This document shows, in pieces, positions 41,641 through 53,210 of a DNA stretch of 64,000 nucleotides (position 1 is the stretch's first letter; each line of letters begins with the position of its first letter). Source of the stretch: Patella vulgata (lineage: Eukaryota > Mollusca > Gastropoda > Patellidae); assembly GCF_932274485.2 (NCBI RefSeq), contig NC_065882.2:37108593-37172592 (forward strand), in the 5' to 3' direction. Below the pieces are notes generated by a model. The model had not been told where the DNA came from. It saw only the letters and a program-made list of their open reading frames with translations, and made no database searches. The position numbers and the translations under genes were made by a program.

Positions 41641-43700
41641 GTGTAAAAACGGGGAATTTTGCCCGGTTGAAATGTTTAGTACCGTTAAACTTTAGTTAAT
41701 TAATTATGCTTTCATCTTTTTGACAAAGTCAATAACACCTGATGTGAAGTAATGCCTGGTTGAAACATTTCCCGTTTTAACTCAATCAGATTTTGGCCGA
41801 TTTTTTTTTTATTAAAGTGACGTTATTCAATTTAATTTTTTTTTTCAAAGACTGCAGAACTTTGAAGTCATGTCAAAAGTTGATCCCTAACAAAACGTGG
41901 TCATTAGGTGCTTGTTTTGAAAGTTTTATCAAAATCGACTGGTAACCAAAGGTTCTATGCAACGTATAAAATGTTAAACGGAAAATTTTGCCCGGTTAAA
42001 ATGTTTCTCCTTATAACTCAGCGCCTTTGTGGCCGATTTTAGTCATTCCCTTTTCTTTTCATTACAAACATCTGACGTGAAGTGACACCTTGTCGAAATA
42101 TAACTCAGTCAGTCGTTGGCCAATTTGTTTATTAATATGAAACCATTCAATTTATTTTTTTTTCTAAATGCATAACTTTCAATTCAGGTCAAATGTTGAT
42201 TTCAACGACTAAGCAGGTCAGTGAGGGATTATTATTAAATTTTGGTCAAAATCGGTTGTTAACCAGAGGTTCTGTGCAACTGAAAATTTTGCCCGGTTCA
42301 AATGTTTATTGTTATAATTTAGTTAATAAAACTTTCCTCTTTAAGATTTTTGATAAAATCAGTAACACCTGACGTGAAGTGATGCCTTGCTGAAGTATTT
42401 CCAGCTTTAACTTTTTTGTTTTGATTAAAGTCACGTTATTCAATTCTTTTTTTTTTTTTAAAAACTGCAGGAATTTAAAATCCGGCCTAATGTTGATCGC
42501 GAACGATTAAGTTGGATATTAGGTGCTTATTTTGAAAGTTTTATCAAAATCGGCTAGTAACCAAAGGTTCTATGCAACGTATAAAATGTTAAACGGAAAA
42601 TTTTGCCCGGTTGAAATGCTTCTCGTTATAACTCGGCGAGCGACGTTTTGGCCGATTTTAATAATTCCTTTTTATTTTTAAGATTCTTGACAACATTGCG
42701 AACATCTGACGTTAATTGATGCATGCTTGAAATATCTCGTTATAACCAAGTCAGTTGTTTGCCAATTTGTTTTTTAAAGTGATGTCATTAAATTGAGTTT
42801 TCTTTGTTTTTTTAAAGCACAGACCTATCAAATCTGGTCAAATTTTGATCGCAAAGGATTAATTTGGAAAGTGGAGGCTTATGTTAAAACTGAAAATTTT
42901 GCGCTGTTGAAATGTTTACCCTGCTAAACTTGTTAACAATTCTTTTCTATTTAGGAATTTTGACAAAATCAGCAATATCTGACGAAAAGTGATGCCTAGT
43001 TGAAATATTTCTTGTTATAAGCTGTTGGCTAATTTGTTTATTAAAGTGACGTCATTGATATTCTTTTTTAAAGTGCAGGACTTTCAAACCAGATCAAATC
43101 TTGGTCGCAAACGATTAAGCTGGTCAGTGGGAGCTTATTTTCAAAGTTTTGTTAAAATCTGTTATTAACCATAGGTTCTGTGCAAATTTTAATATGTTAA
43201 AACTAACATCGCGAACATCTGACGTGAAGTGATGCGTGCTTGAAATATCTCGTTATATCCCAGTCAGTTGTTGGTCAATTGGTTTTTCAAAGAGCTATCA
43301 AATTTGGACAAATGTTGATCGCAAACGATTAATTCGGCCACTGGGAGCTTATTTCTAAGGTACTATGCAACTTGATCTGATAAAACGGAAAATTTTTCCC
43401 GGTTGAAATGTTTACCCTGTATACCTCGTTAATAATTATGTTCTCTTGACTGTTGACAAAATCAGTAACATCTGATAGGAAGCGATGCCTGATCGTTTTG
43501 ACCGATTTAATTCGTAACAAATAACTAGGAATTTTGCCCAGTTGAAATGTTTCTCTTTGTAACTCAGCGATTTTTTGCCGATTCTTATAATTCTTTTACC
43601 TTTTTTAGATTCTTTATATAACCCATGACACATGACAGCAAGTGACCGTGAATATGAAAGCTTTCATATCTGCCCGGTAGATCTAGTTATTATTATTTTT
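41640..43700. repeat. Family C degenerate tandem array, 295-325 bp units
   Basis: TTTTGCCCGGTTGAAATGTTT recurs (with changes) at about 41660, 41985, 42290, 42602, 42895, 43395 and 43533. Each unit also has TTGACAAAATCAGTAACATC and GACGTGAAGTGATGCCTGGT, then GTTTTATCAAAATCGGCTAG and CAAAGGTTCTATGCAACG. Not coding. Confidence 0.75.
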
Positions 43701-43750
43701 TGTTCTTTTTCTGCAAATCTTATATCTCAGAATCTTACAATAGGATCTTT

Positions 43751-44054
43751 CTGAAACTTTTACATACCCTCCTCCCCCAAGAATGTGTGGTGGCTTTACA
43801 ATGAATATATTTTCAAAACGTTTTACGTATCCGAAATCACCGAATTTGACCTACATTGCTATAACTTTGTGACTTTTTGACCTATTTTACTAATTCTTTT
43901 TTCTGAAACTTTTACATACCCCCCTCCCCCAAGAATGTGTGGTGGCTTTACAATGAATATATTTTCAAAACGTTTTACGTATCCGAAATCACCGAATTTG
44001 CCCTACATTGCTATAACTTTGTAACTATTTGACCTATTTTACTAATTCTTTTTT
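43751..44054. repeat. 152-bp tandem duplication
   Basis: 43751-43902 and 43903-44054 are nearly identical (CTGAAACTTTTACATACCCY, CAAGAATGTGTGGTGGCTTT). Part of family B. Confidence 0.85.
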
Positions 44055-44656
44055 CTTTGAGTACCTTTAAACATTTACTTAAAATCTGCTATTTCCGATT
44101 TTCTAATTTAAAAAATAACGTCCTTGACATTTCGTCCCGGAATTAAAACCAAATGGACGACTTCTATAACATTAGTACGGTACGAGTTTCATGAAATTTG
44201 GAATGTATGTAGAACTCAATGATCCAACTTTGATATAGTTATAAATTATCTCACCTTGGAGAAATCAAGCGGCAATGCCTTGATTTTTTTTCTGTGTTAG
44301 ACAGAAAGTAATAATGCGTACACAAAATATGGAGTTTTGTAACTATTTGACCTATTTTACTAATTCTTTTTTCTTTGAGTACCTTTAAACATTTACTTAA
44401 AATCTGCTATTTCCGATTTTCTAATTTAAAAAATAACGTCCTTGACATTTCGTCCCGGAATTAAAACCAAATGGACGACTTCTATAACATTAGTACGGTA
44501 CGAGTTTCATGAAATTTGGAATGTATGTAGAACTCAATGATCCAACTTTGATATAGTTATAAATTATCTCACCTTGGAGAAATCAAGCGACAATGCCTTG
44601 ATTTTTTTTCTGTGTTAGACAGAAAGTAATAATGCGTACACAAAATATGGAGTTTG
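44021..44656. repeat. 318-bp tandem duplication
   Basis: 44021-44338 is repeated at 44339-44656 with almost no differences (CAAGCGGCAATG versus CAAGCGACAATG). The joint falls inside GGAGTTTTGTAACTATTTGA. Recent, family B sequence. Confidence 0.88.
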
Positions 44657-44692
44657 TCAATCGAACCGGAGGTGCCAACATCTTGAAACGTG

Positions 44693-44958
44693 GTCGAATG
44701 GTTAGCACGTGCGTGCTGTATCATAAGGCCTGTCATTGAGTCAACTGGCGTGGTTTCGAATCCCCGGTAGTACGTGACAAGGAGTAGGGTCGCATGTCCA
44801 ACCTCGTGGATTTTCTCCGGGTCCTCCGGTTTCCGCCCACTGCCAAAGACCCCTACGCGCAAGTGAATTATTGAAATAAAATGAAACCATATGTTAGTCC
44901 CGAAATGACCTAGTTTGTGTCGAGTGGAGTTAAACCTCTCTCTCTCTCTCTCTCTCGA
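44693..44958 (+). repeat. SINE-1, plus strand, head slightly truncated
   Basis: Begins GGTCGAATGGTTAGCACG, with B box GGTTTCGAATCCCCGG, GGGTCCTCCGGTTTCCGCCC, then GTCGAGTGGAGTTAAACC and (TC)n. Private variants (CCCGGTAGTACG, TTCCGCCCACTGCC) link it to the copy at 45111. Confidence 0.85.
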
Positions 44959-45091
44959 TTTTTCTAAAACTTTGGAACTGGAAGTCAATTGGATTATAGC
45001 AATACAAGTCTTAGTTATTTCCTTTCATTTTTCAGATTATTTTTTCGCCCGAGTGAAATTTTTCTGGCTATATTCAAGTTGATAACTTCGC

Positions 45092-45336
45092 GAGTTTTTG
45101 AGCGATTTTAATCATAAGGCCTGTCATTGAGTCAACTGGCGTGGTTTCGAATCCCCGGTAGTACGTGACAAGGAGTAGGGTCGCCTGTCCAACCTCGTAG
45201 GTTTTCTCCGGGTCCTCCGGTTTCCGCCCACTGCCAAAGACCCCTACGCGCAAGTGAATTATTGAAATAAAATGAAACCATATGTTAGTCCCGAAATGAC
45301 CTAGTTTGTGTCGAGTGGAGTTTTTGAGCGATTTTA
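45092..45336 (+). repeat. Internal SINE-1 segment inserted with 19-bp duplication
   Basis: GAGTTTTTGAGCGATTTTA occurs at 45092-45110 and 45318-45336. The 207 bp between them match the middle of the SINE-1 at 44.7 kb, including its private variants, but lack both the A box and the (TC)n tail. Confidence 0.85.
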
Positions 45337-45339
45337 AAA

Positions 45340-48300
45340 ATTATTTTTTCTTGATCAGATTCTTTGTATAACCAATGACATGTGACAGGACGTGACCGTA
45401 AATATGAACGCTTTCATATCTGCCTGGCAGATCTAGTTATTCATTAGACTTTCAGACTTTCGTCTGGAAGACTATTGTTATTACTAAAATTATTATTATT
45501 TATTATTATTATTATTTACCGCGGGAGTCTATTTCTCCATGATCGAAACAGATAACGATCAGGGACTTAATTTCTATTGGAAAATCATGTGGTGATTACT
45601 TGATAAACTATTTTTGAAATTTCTGCGCAGTCCGAAAATGGCCGAATTTTATACTGTGAACTGAAATAAAAAATCGGCCGTAGTTTTTTCAATTGTTTAC
45701 CTATTTTCAAACAAAAGACATTTTCGGAATCCCTGAACCTTTCCCAAATAATAACAATCCCACATTTTGCAATTTCTAAACTTCCTCGTTGACTTCTATC
45801 GTTTCAAAATTGAAAATACGTTGATTACGAGACAACTTTTGTTATTTTTCAAAATTTTTGGATAGCTGAAGTCAGTCCGATCACAGTTATATAATTTTAT
45901 GTTATGTCCATTTTGTAAACTTTATTTTGTTTTTACGGCCAAATGCCCAGTCCAACTGATAAAGCTATTCTGACAAGGATCCGTAAATCGGAAGTAGTCG
46001 AAATATTGTCCGATATTTTGAAAAAAAGATAGCAAAAAATCGAGGATATTGGGAAAAACGTGATTTCTCCTTCCGATATCAATGGATTAAACAAATTAAA
46101 GTATGGTTTGGTGGCTCGATGGACGGACTATCGTATGATACCCATTCCCAATTCGTACAGATACGATCATCAGACAGCAAAATATGGCACGTTGAAAATC
46201 AAGTATTTTCTGATTTGGAGCGTTTTTGGACGCCTTTATCTCAAAAACTTCGGTAGTCTTGTGCACGAAAACATTCAATAGGACATTGAAATAACTGGAA
46301 TAGGACAAAAAAGTGACTGAAAATGGAAAAAAGTCAAAAAATTGTAAAATTTTGGAAAATGCTCTATTTTTTTTTTATTTTAACAGATTTTCAACCAAAA
46401 AAAGTGATATATTCAGATAGCTGACCTAATTACGATGTGTAATGTGTATTGAGTTATTGAAATTTAATTTTCGATATTTTTACATTTTTGGCACCTTTGA
46501 ACACATGATTTCTCAGGGACTGGGTAGGAAAATTTTAAGAAAAACCGTAGTTGTAGTTTTCGATAAAAAAAAGGCTCCAAAACAGAAAATACTAGATTTT
46601 CGGCGTACCATAATTTATTTTCTAACCATCGATTTCGTATCATATAAATGTCACATGCTAGTCAATCCATGGGACTATCCAACAACACTTTAATTGTTTT
46701 GGTCCGCTAATATCTGACGGAAAATTCAGGTTTTTTGGCAACTTTTTTACCCCTTTTTTCGTCTTTTGGACTACTTCCGATATACGAATCGTTGTCGGGA
46801 TAGTTTTAACAACCGGTTTGGGAACTTGAATGGTAGCAGGGCTCTATAATGATATACTACATAAACGGTCAAAAAAGGGACCCAATCTTTAAAAGAAGTC
46901 GAAATGTCACATGCTAGTCCTTCCATGGGACTATCCAACAAAACTTAATTGCTTTGGTCCGCTAATATCTGACGGAGAATTCAGGTTTTTTGGCAAGAGC
47001 GCCAACTTTTTTACTTTTTTTTTCGTCCTTTGGACTACTTCCGATATACGAATCGTTGTCGGGATAGTTTTAACAACCGGTTTGGGAACTTGAATGGTAG
47101 CAGGGCTCTATAATGATATACTAAATAAATGGTCAAAAAGGGACCCAATCTTTAAAAGAAGTCGAAAAATCGTTAAATTACTGAAAATGCTCTTCTAATT
47201 TTCTTTTTTTTTAAAAAAAAAAAAATTCTCAAAGGTTGTTTTTGAAACTTCTAGTACAGAAAGTTAATTTCCCATATCACTTGTTAAATCTATCCCGACA
47301 ATGATTTGTAAACCGAACTGATATTTACACAGGCTGCAGGTTGCACAGCATAATAGTCGAAAAAATATCCGATATTTTGAAAAACACGATAAAAAATAAA
47401 TACTCTTGCGAAAATCGCGATTTCTCCGTCGGACTTTACTAGATCAAAAGAACTTAAGTATCGCTTGGTAGCTCGACGAATCTGCTATTGTATGACACTC
47501 TTCCTGTCTGCTTCCTGAAAGCCAGTTCAGTGCTGCTTACAGGTTGACATTTTCGGAAACCTGAATCTTTTCTGTGACGATAACATTTCAAAATTTCGGC
47601 ATTTCGAAACTTTGTTTGTCGTTGACTTATTATATTGCTCGAAAATAAATTAAGAACACGTTTTGTACGAGAAATTTTTGTTATTTTACAAAATTTTCAA
47701 ATTTGACCTACATTTTTGGATACTTGAAGTCCGTGCGATGCCAGTAATATAAGTTTCATTTAGAGTTATCTCCCTTTATTTTTCGAATTTTCTACCTATT
47801 TTCTAACCCTTATTTTTTTTAAAACGGCCAAATCGATGTTTCTGAAGCCCCGTCAACATGAAGCTACATGTATATGGCCAGACCAGTTGATAAAGCAATC
47901 CGAAAAACGATTCGTTAACCGGAAGTAGTCGAAATAATGTCCGATATTTTGAAAAACAGGATTTCTCCGCCAGATATCAACGGATTAACAAAGTAAAGGT
48001 AGCTCTTGGTCGACCGGTGATTGGTCTACTGTATGATATCCAATTCATACTGATTCGATGATCAGATCTTAAAATATGGCGCCTTTTTGGACGCCTTTAT
48101 CTTGAAAACTACTCCTGCGATTTTTTTTAACTTCCTCTACCGAGAGTGCCTTCGGAGGTATTGTACACAAAGCAGTCCAATACGATGGTGATATCATTAT
48201 AGAGTCCTGCTACCATTCAAGTACCCATATCGGTTGCCAAACTATCCAAAAAATAATTCGTATACCAAAAGTAGTCAAAACAATGAAAAAAAAAGAGTAA

Positions 48301-48420
48301 AAAAGGTAAACAAAATTGGTGCTCACGCGAAAAACTTTATTTCTCCGTCAGATGTCAGCGGATCTAAACAACTAAAGTGTGGTTTGATTGTCCCACTGAT
48401 AGACTGGATGGGAATTGGAG
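45340..48420. repeat. Family F: diverged repeats with Y-box-like words, tandem 256-bp unit
   Basis: Blocks such as GGAAGTAGTCGAAATATTGT, CCGATATTTTGAAAAA, TTTCTCCGTCAGATRTCARC and GGTTTGGTGGCTCG recur near 45.98-46.1, 47.36-47.5, 47.92-48.0 and 48.3-48.4 kb. A 256-bp unit (ATGTCACATGCTAGTCC start) is tandemly duplicated at 46648-46903 and 46904-47160. No coding frame is conserved between copies. Confidence 0.65.
47317..47354 (+). repeat. 38-bp LINE-derived filler insertion
   Basis: ACTGATATTTACACAGGCTG followed by CAGGTTGCACAGCATAAT matches the reverse complement of 48549-48586 (part of the L2-type LINE) at 37 of 38 positions. Sister family F units lack it: ACCGGAAGTAGTCGAAA is continuous there. 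Confidence 0.8.
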
Positions 48421-50560
48421 TATAGCGAATTGTATATTTTGCACTGTATTTTAAAAGAGATGTAGGATTTTATTGGTAGCCAATGAAGATCTTTCATATA
48501 GGGTGTGATGTGTTCCCTTTTTCGAAATCCACAGACAATCCAAGCGGCATTATGCTGTGCAACCTGCAGCCTGTGTAAATCTCAGTCCGGTGTTCCAGCT
48601 AATAATGAATTGCACTGATGGCACAGTCCCTATTCAGACACTTTCTAATCTTAGAAATATTTCTCAACTGGAAATTCATTTTGCTTACGATACCGTTTAT
48701 TTGCGGTCTGTTGGAGAGCTGCTTTTCAAAAACATAGCCCAAGTTCTTTGATTTATCATTTTGCCCGATTACTACATCACCAATTTTAATCGACACATCT
48801 GGAGGCAACTTTTTTAACTGATGTTTCAGATATATCACAATGAATTTGGTCTTTTCAACTTTAAGTTTTAAACTATTTGAACGAATTTGTTCAAGGCAAT
48901 ATTCTAATTTCTTCAAGGAATGATTTAAACTATCAGTTTCATTCATCGAAAAGGAGTCATAAATTTGAGTATCGTCTACGAAACCGTGGCGTCTAATTAG
49001 CTGTCCTAATGAAAGAACATTTATCAGGAACAACATAGATTCAAGTACCGAACCTTGTAGTACACCAATAGAAATAGGGTTTGGCTGTGACAAGATACCA
49101 TTTATCTCGACTTGTCGTCTGTTTGATAAATGTGATTTGACCCAGTCCAAGACTGATCCTTTTATTCTAATATTTCCCAGGCGTTTAAAGAGAATATCAT
49201 GACTGACGGTATTAAAAGTGGCACTCAAGTCTAATAATACCAGATTGATTCCATGATTTTTATCAAGGCTAAATCAATGTCATTAGAAAGGCAGCTCAGT
49301 GCTATGTTCAAATTCGTAAGCTGATTGATGCCGGTCATGAATATTGTTCTTCGCAAGATAATCCCTAATCTGGTATGAAATAACTTTTGCCAAGACCTTT
49401 TCAAGAAAAGGCAAATTTTAAATAAGTGACGTTTTCTTTAATATAGGTGTTACAAGCGCATATTTTAAAGATTCTTGTACACAAGATGAGCTTATTGGAG
49501 AGTTAATAATATGAGTGATCAGTGGAGAAATGGTATTCACAATTAAATCTTTCTTGAGAAGAATCCATGTTGGCAGTAGATTAAGATCACAAGTAGCAGA
49601 TTTAATGTTCAAGATGATCTTGCGAATATTTTCAGTAGACATAGGATCAAATCTGTGAAGAGAACAGTTAATGGAAGTTGATACATCAGAATGTGGCGTT
49701 ACATTCTGCAGTGCAGTTTCAATACCAGTTTTTAGTTTTTATATTTTCGTATCAAAGAAATCATTAAATTCATCGGTGAGCATTTGCTTTGAATCTGCTG
49801 AGGGATGCTTAATATCAGTGTTGGTTGCAAGTCTCTTTTAAGAAACAACTTTGAAGAGATCGACAGGTTCAATCATTTTTAGTTTTTCACAATAATAATT
49901 GTTTTGGGCTCATTTAATGTTCTTTACTCTCTGATCAGAATGATATTGGTAAATCTGTTTATTTATTTCTAAGGGATTTTTCTTCCACGCCCTTTCAGCT
50001 CTCCTACGTGATCTTCTAGATGAATGGACGTCATCGTTATACCAAATATTGTTTCTGGGGCCTTTAACAGATCTAGTTTTTAGAGGAGCATGCTTGTCCA
50101 ATATTGAAGCTAATTAGAATTGTAGAACTGTATCAAATTAGACACTGTGTTATCAGTTGCGGTTATGGTGTTAAATCTATCAGCGATATCGTCAGCAAAT
50201 TGATCAAAGCCAATCACCTTGAGTTTTATAGAATTTACTGTGCTATGATAAGGTTTGCCATGTGTAATATTTAACTGTCCAAATAATGGTGAGTGGCCAG
50301 AGATGATATCAAGAATAACATATACTTCATGTAGAATATCTGAAGTTCTAGTAATGACCAGATCCAGTATATGCCCGCCAGTATGTGTAGCTACATTTAA
50401 ATGCTGGGTAAGATTTACGATCATAGTAGTTCAGTAAAAGTCTCCTAATATGATCAATGGGGAAGACACTAGAACTAGGGGAGCAACGGAATCTTCAAAC
50501 TTAGATATAAATAGCGAGACTGTTAGTTTGTTTTTATTTGACGGAGTCGGTAGAAAAAAA
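48420..50560 (-). mobile_element. L2/CR1-type LINE, endonuclease to reverse transcriptase, decayed
   Basis: Minus-strand ORF2 text in order: PPSNKNKLTVSLFISKFEDS-like lead and LIILGDF (endonuclease), GGHILDLVITRTSDILHEVY and ISGHSPLFGQLN, MDKHAPLKTRSVKGPRNNIW and RRSRRRAERAWKKNPLE (linker), NLLPTWILLKKDL and LKYALVTPILKK (RT fingers), FNTVSHDILFKRLGNI, SHLSNRRQVEINGILSQ, GVLQGSVLESMLF, FVDDTQIYDSF (palm, normally YADD/FADD), KTKFIVIYLKHQLKKLP, and REHITPYMKDLHWLPIK near 48.48 kb. Several frameshifts and altered core residues (VLQGS for VPQGS, FVDD for FADD) show it is dead. Order and wording fit L2. Confidence 0.85.
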
Positions 50561-50639
50561 CCCCAAAATCCTGTATTTATTAAATGTTACTTGAATATGT
50601 TCAAAAGATTTGTATACAGAGTCTTCTGTTTCTTCTTGA

Positions 50640-50816
50640 TAGTACGTGCACTCTGTATCATAAGGCCTGTCATTAAGTCAATTGGTGTGGTTTCGATTTC
50701 CCGGTTGTACGTGACAAGGCGTAAGGTCGGCTGTCCAACCTCGTGGGTGTCCTCCGGGTCCTCCGGTTTTCTCCCACTGCTAAAGACCCCTACGCGCAAG
50801 CGAATTATTGAAGGAA
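50640..50816 (+). repeat. SINE-1, truncated at both ends
   Basis: GTACGTGCACTCTGTATCAT, B box GGTTTCGATTTCCCGG, CGTGGGTGTCCTCCGGGTCC and CCCTACGCGCAAGCGAATTA. Stops at TATTGAAGG and is followed by a (TA)n microsatellite at about 50820-50843. Confidence 0.8.
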
Positions 50817-50818
50817 TT

Positions 50819-50849
<31 letters not shown>

Positions 50850-50879
50850 GTTTATTTGCAAATACATACATATAAGTAT

Positions 50880-53208
50880 ATGCGTATAATACAAACGAGA
50901 TCAGAACACATTATACAATTTACGAATCTTCTACCTGTATAATCTAAAATATTTATAATTACCACTGAAATTGAATTTAATACATAGTTATATACATATA
51001 TACATTCTACCCTGGGATAATAAGTCCATGTTGTTACATACTAAATAAGTATTAATAGTGATAGACCACTGGAGAATTACAATAAAGGCTACACATGTGA
51101 ATCTTCTCGTTTCTTTAATATAATTTTGTACGGTGAGAAATATATGGATATCAAAAGGTTTAGGAAATAGAGTAGAACCATTTTATGCATCTCAGGTCGT
51201 GGTAGATTACCTATGAAGCTAAGTTTATCAAGTAAGTGATGACACTGTAACACATATTTGAGCAATCAAAGAAGTAGTGAAATGAATTTTCAATGCTTTT
51301 ATTGTCGCATTTACAGTATGGATTTTGAACGATGTTTGATTTATTAAGATCATAATTTAGACCACTACAGGTGTGGCGTATACGGATATGATAAATGGAT
51401 AATTTTCTGTTGCCAATGTTTCTTAATTTTGAAGGTTTGACTTTAGTCTTTATATTGGTTTTAAAACCAGATAAAGATAGCGTGGATTTTAAACCCGGAC
51501 GTAAACTATTGAACGGTTGAATGGTTTTAGGGAAAAAATGAGTTCTTTGTTATAGTTAAATGACAAAGTGAAGTGGTACTTTTAGATCATTACAGTTTCT
51601 AAGATAATAACTATTCCTATGATAACTTATTATGTCTTGAATATATTATGTCTGCGATCATGTAATTTAATCCATGCAGTTTCAAAATAAAGCGATTCAC
51701 GAGATGCATAAATAGTGCAACCAGATACCGTGCGGGCAGCTTTAAGCTGCAATTTTTCAAGCTTTTCCGAGTTATAATTTGAACAGTTATCCCATACTTC
51801 GCAGACATACTCAAGAATTGGTAAGATATAACATTTATATAATTTATTTAAATTGGATTGTGTAAGTTGAAATTTAGTTCTACGTAAATGGTTAAGTTTA
51901 AAAGACGCTTGTTTTATTATAGATTCAATATGACAATCCCATTTAAGGTCATCTTGGATATACACACCTAGATGTTTATGAAAAGAAACCGTATGTAGAT
52001 ACGTGCTTTTAAATTTAATTTTTAAAGGAAACATAACATTTTTTCAGGATTAAAGGTTATTAGCCATTTATTTGCCCAGACACGTACACAACTGATTTAA
52101 ATCATAATTCAATTCAGCTTCAACATTCGATAAATCTGTTGACGAAAAGATAGCGTTGTGTCATCAGCAAATAATCTCGTTAAACCTTTAAGTTGATCAG
52201 ATACATCATTTATATCAATCAAAAAAAGCAGAGGACCAAGAATCGAACCTTGCGGAACGCCAGAATTTGTAGACAAAGTATCTGATAAACAATTTTCTAA
52301 CATAAGAACTTGATTTCTGTTATTTAAGTGACCTGAAATTAGTACGAGTCTGTCATCTTGGATTCCATAACTGTTCAATTCATGCAATAATCCTTTATGA
52401 GAAACTTTATCGAAAGCTTTGGAAATGTCGCAGAATACTAAACCTGTGTATCCTTTTTTACCTAATAAACTGCAAATATACTGATATATTTCTATAAGTT
52501 GATGTACCGTAGATATGCCTGGTAAAAAAACCCGATTGTTTTTTGTTTGAGAAATAACTAAAAGGATTCTGATAAATTAGTCGTTCAAAAACAGGGAAAT
52601 GGGTCTATAATCTTTTGGATCCGACCTATCACCTTTTTTACACCAAGGAATAACATTGGCTTGTTTCCATTTACTCGGAAATATAATTCTGTTTTATAAT
52701 AACTTTGAAAAGTAAATAGAGAGGATTACAGATACTATGCTTTACAGATTTTAATACTTTATTATTAACTGGCCCGGGTCCGCTGGCTTTAGATTCGTTT
52801 ATTGAATTTAATACATTTTTGACATCCGTTAAAGTAAAGGAATACGGGGGCATACAGTTGTACAGCATGTTGGGAATTTGGATAACACTTTCATATCTTA
52901 TATTGTCGAAATAGATGTGAAATATTGGTTCAAAAGATTGGCTTTAGATTTAGATTCGTTAACATAAAACAGTAAGTATTATTCAAGGGAGGAATTGATG
53001 TTTTTTGTGAAGTGGGAATGAAATGTTTCATCGCTTTCCAGTAATCTCTTTGGGAAAGATTGGACATATTTTTTATTCTATTATTAACTGGTTCATTATA
53101 CTGGGTTTTGGCATATTGTTTCATGTTATTAACTTTATTCCTAGCTTTTTTAAAAAGAGCAACATGCGATTCACTTTTGGTTTTTAAGGCTTTCTTTCTT
53201 AATATTAC
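50880..53208 (-). pseudogene. CR1-type LINE ORF2, reverse transcriptase part
   Basis: Minus-strand text in order: LRKKALKTKSESHVALFKKA and NEPVNNRIKNMSNLSQRDYW; FTLTDVKNVLNSINESKASG-PGPVNNKVLK; LNNRNQVLMLENCLSDTLST, SGVPQGSILGPLLFLI, LFADDTTLSF (intact F-A-D-D palm motif); FHKHLGVYIQDDLKWDCHI, LPILEYVCEVWDNC, LEKLQLKAARTVSGCT; then PFNSLRPGLKSTLSLSGFK and RIRHTCSGLNYDLNKSNIVQ with a CxC...H...C end. Frames shift several times (near 52.87, 52.4 and 52.05 kb). The 3' UTR reaches about 50880. Confidence 0.85.
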
Positions 53209-53210
53209 TA

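Noticed and set aside
46060-48425. Short ORFs in family F (for example PSDINGLNKLKYGLVARW-like text) as a diverged coding element
   Set aside because: The text recurs (SDVSGSKQLKCGLI) but with no longer conserved frame, and repeats match better as DNA than as protein.
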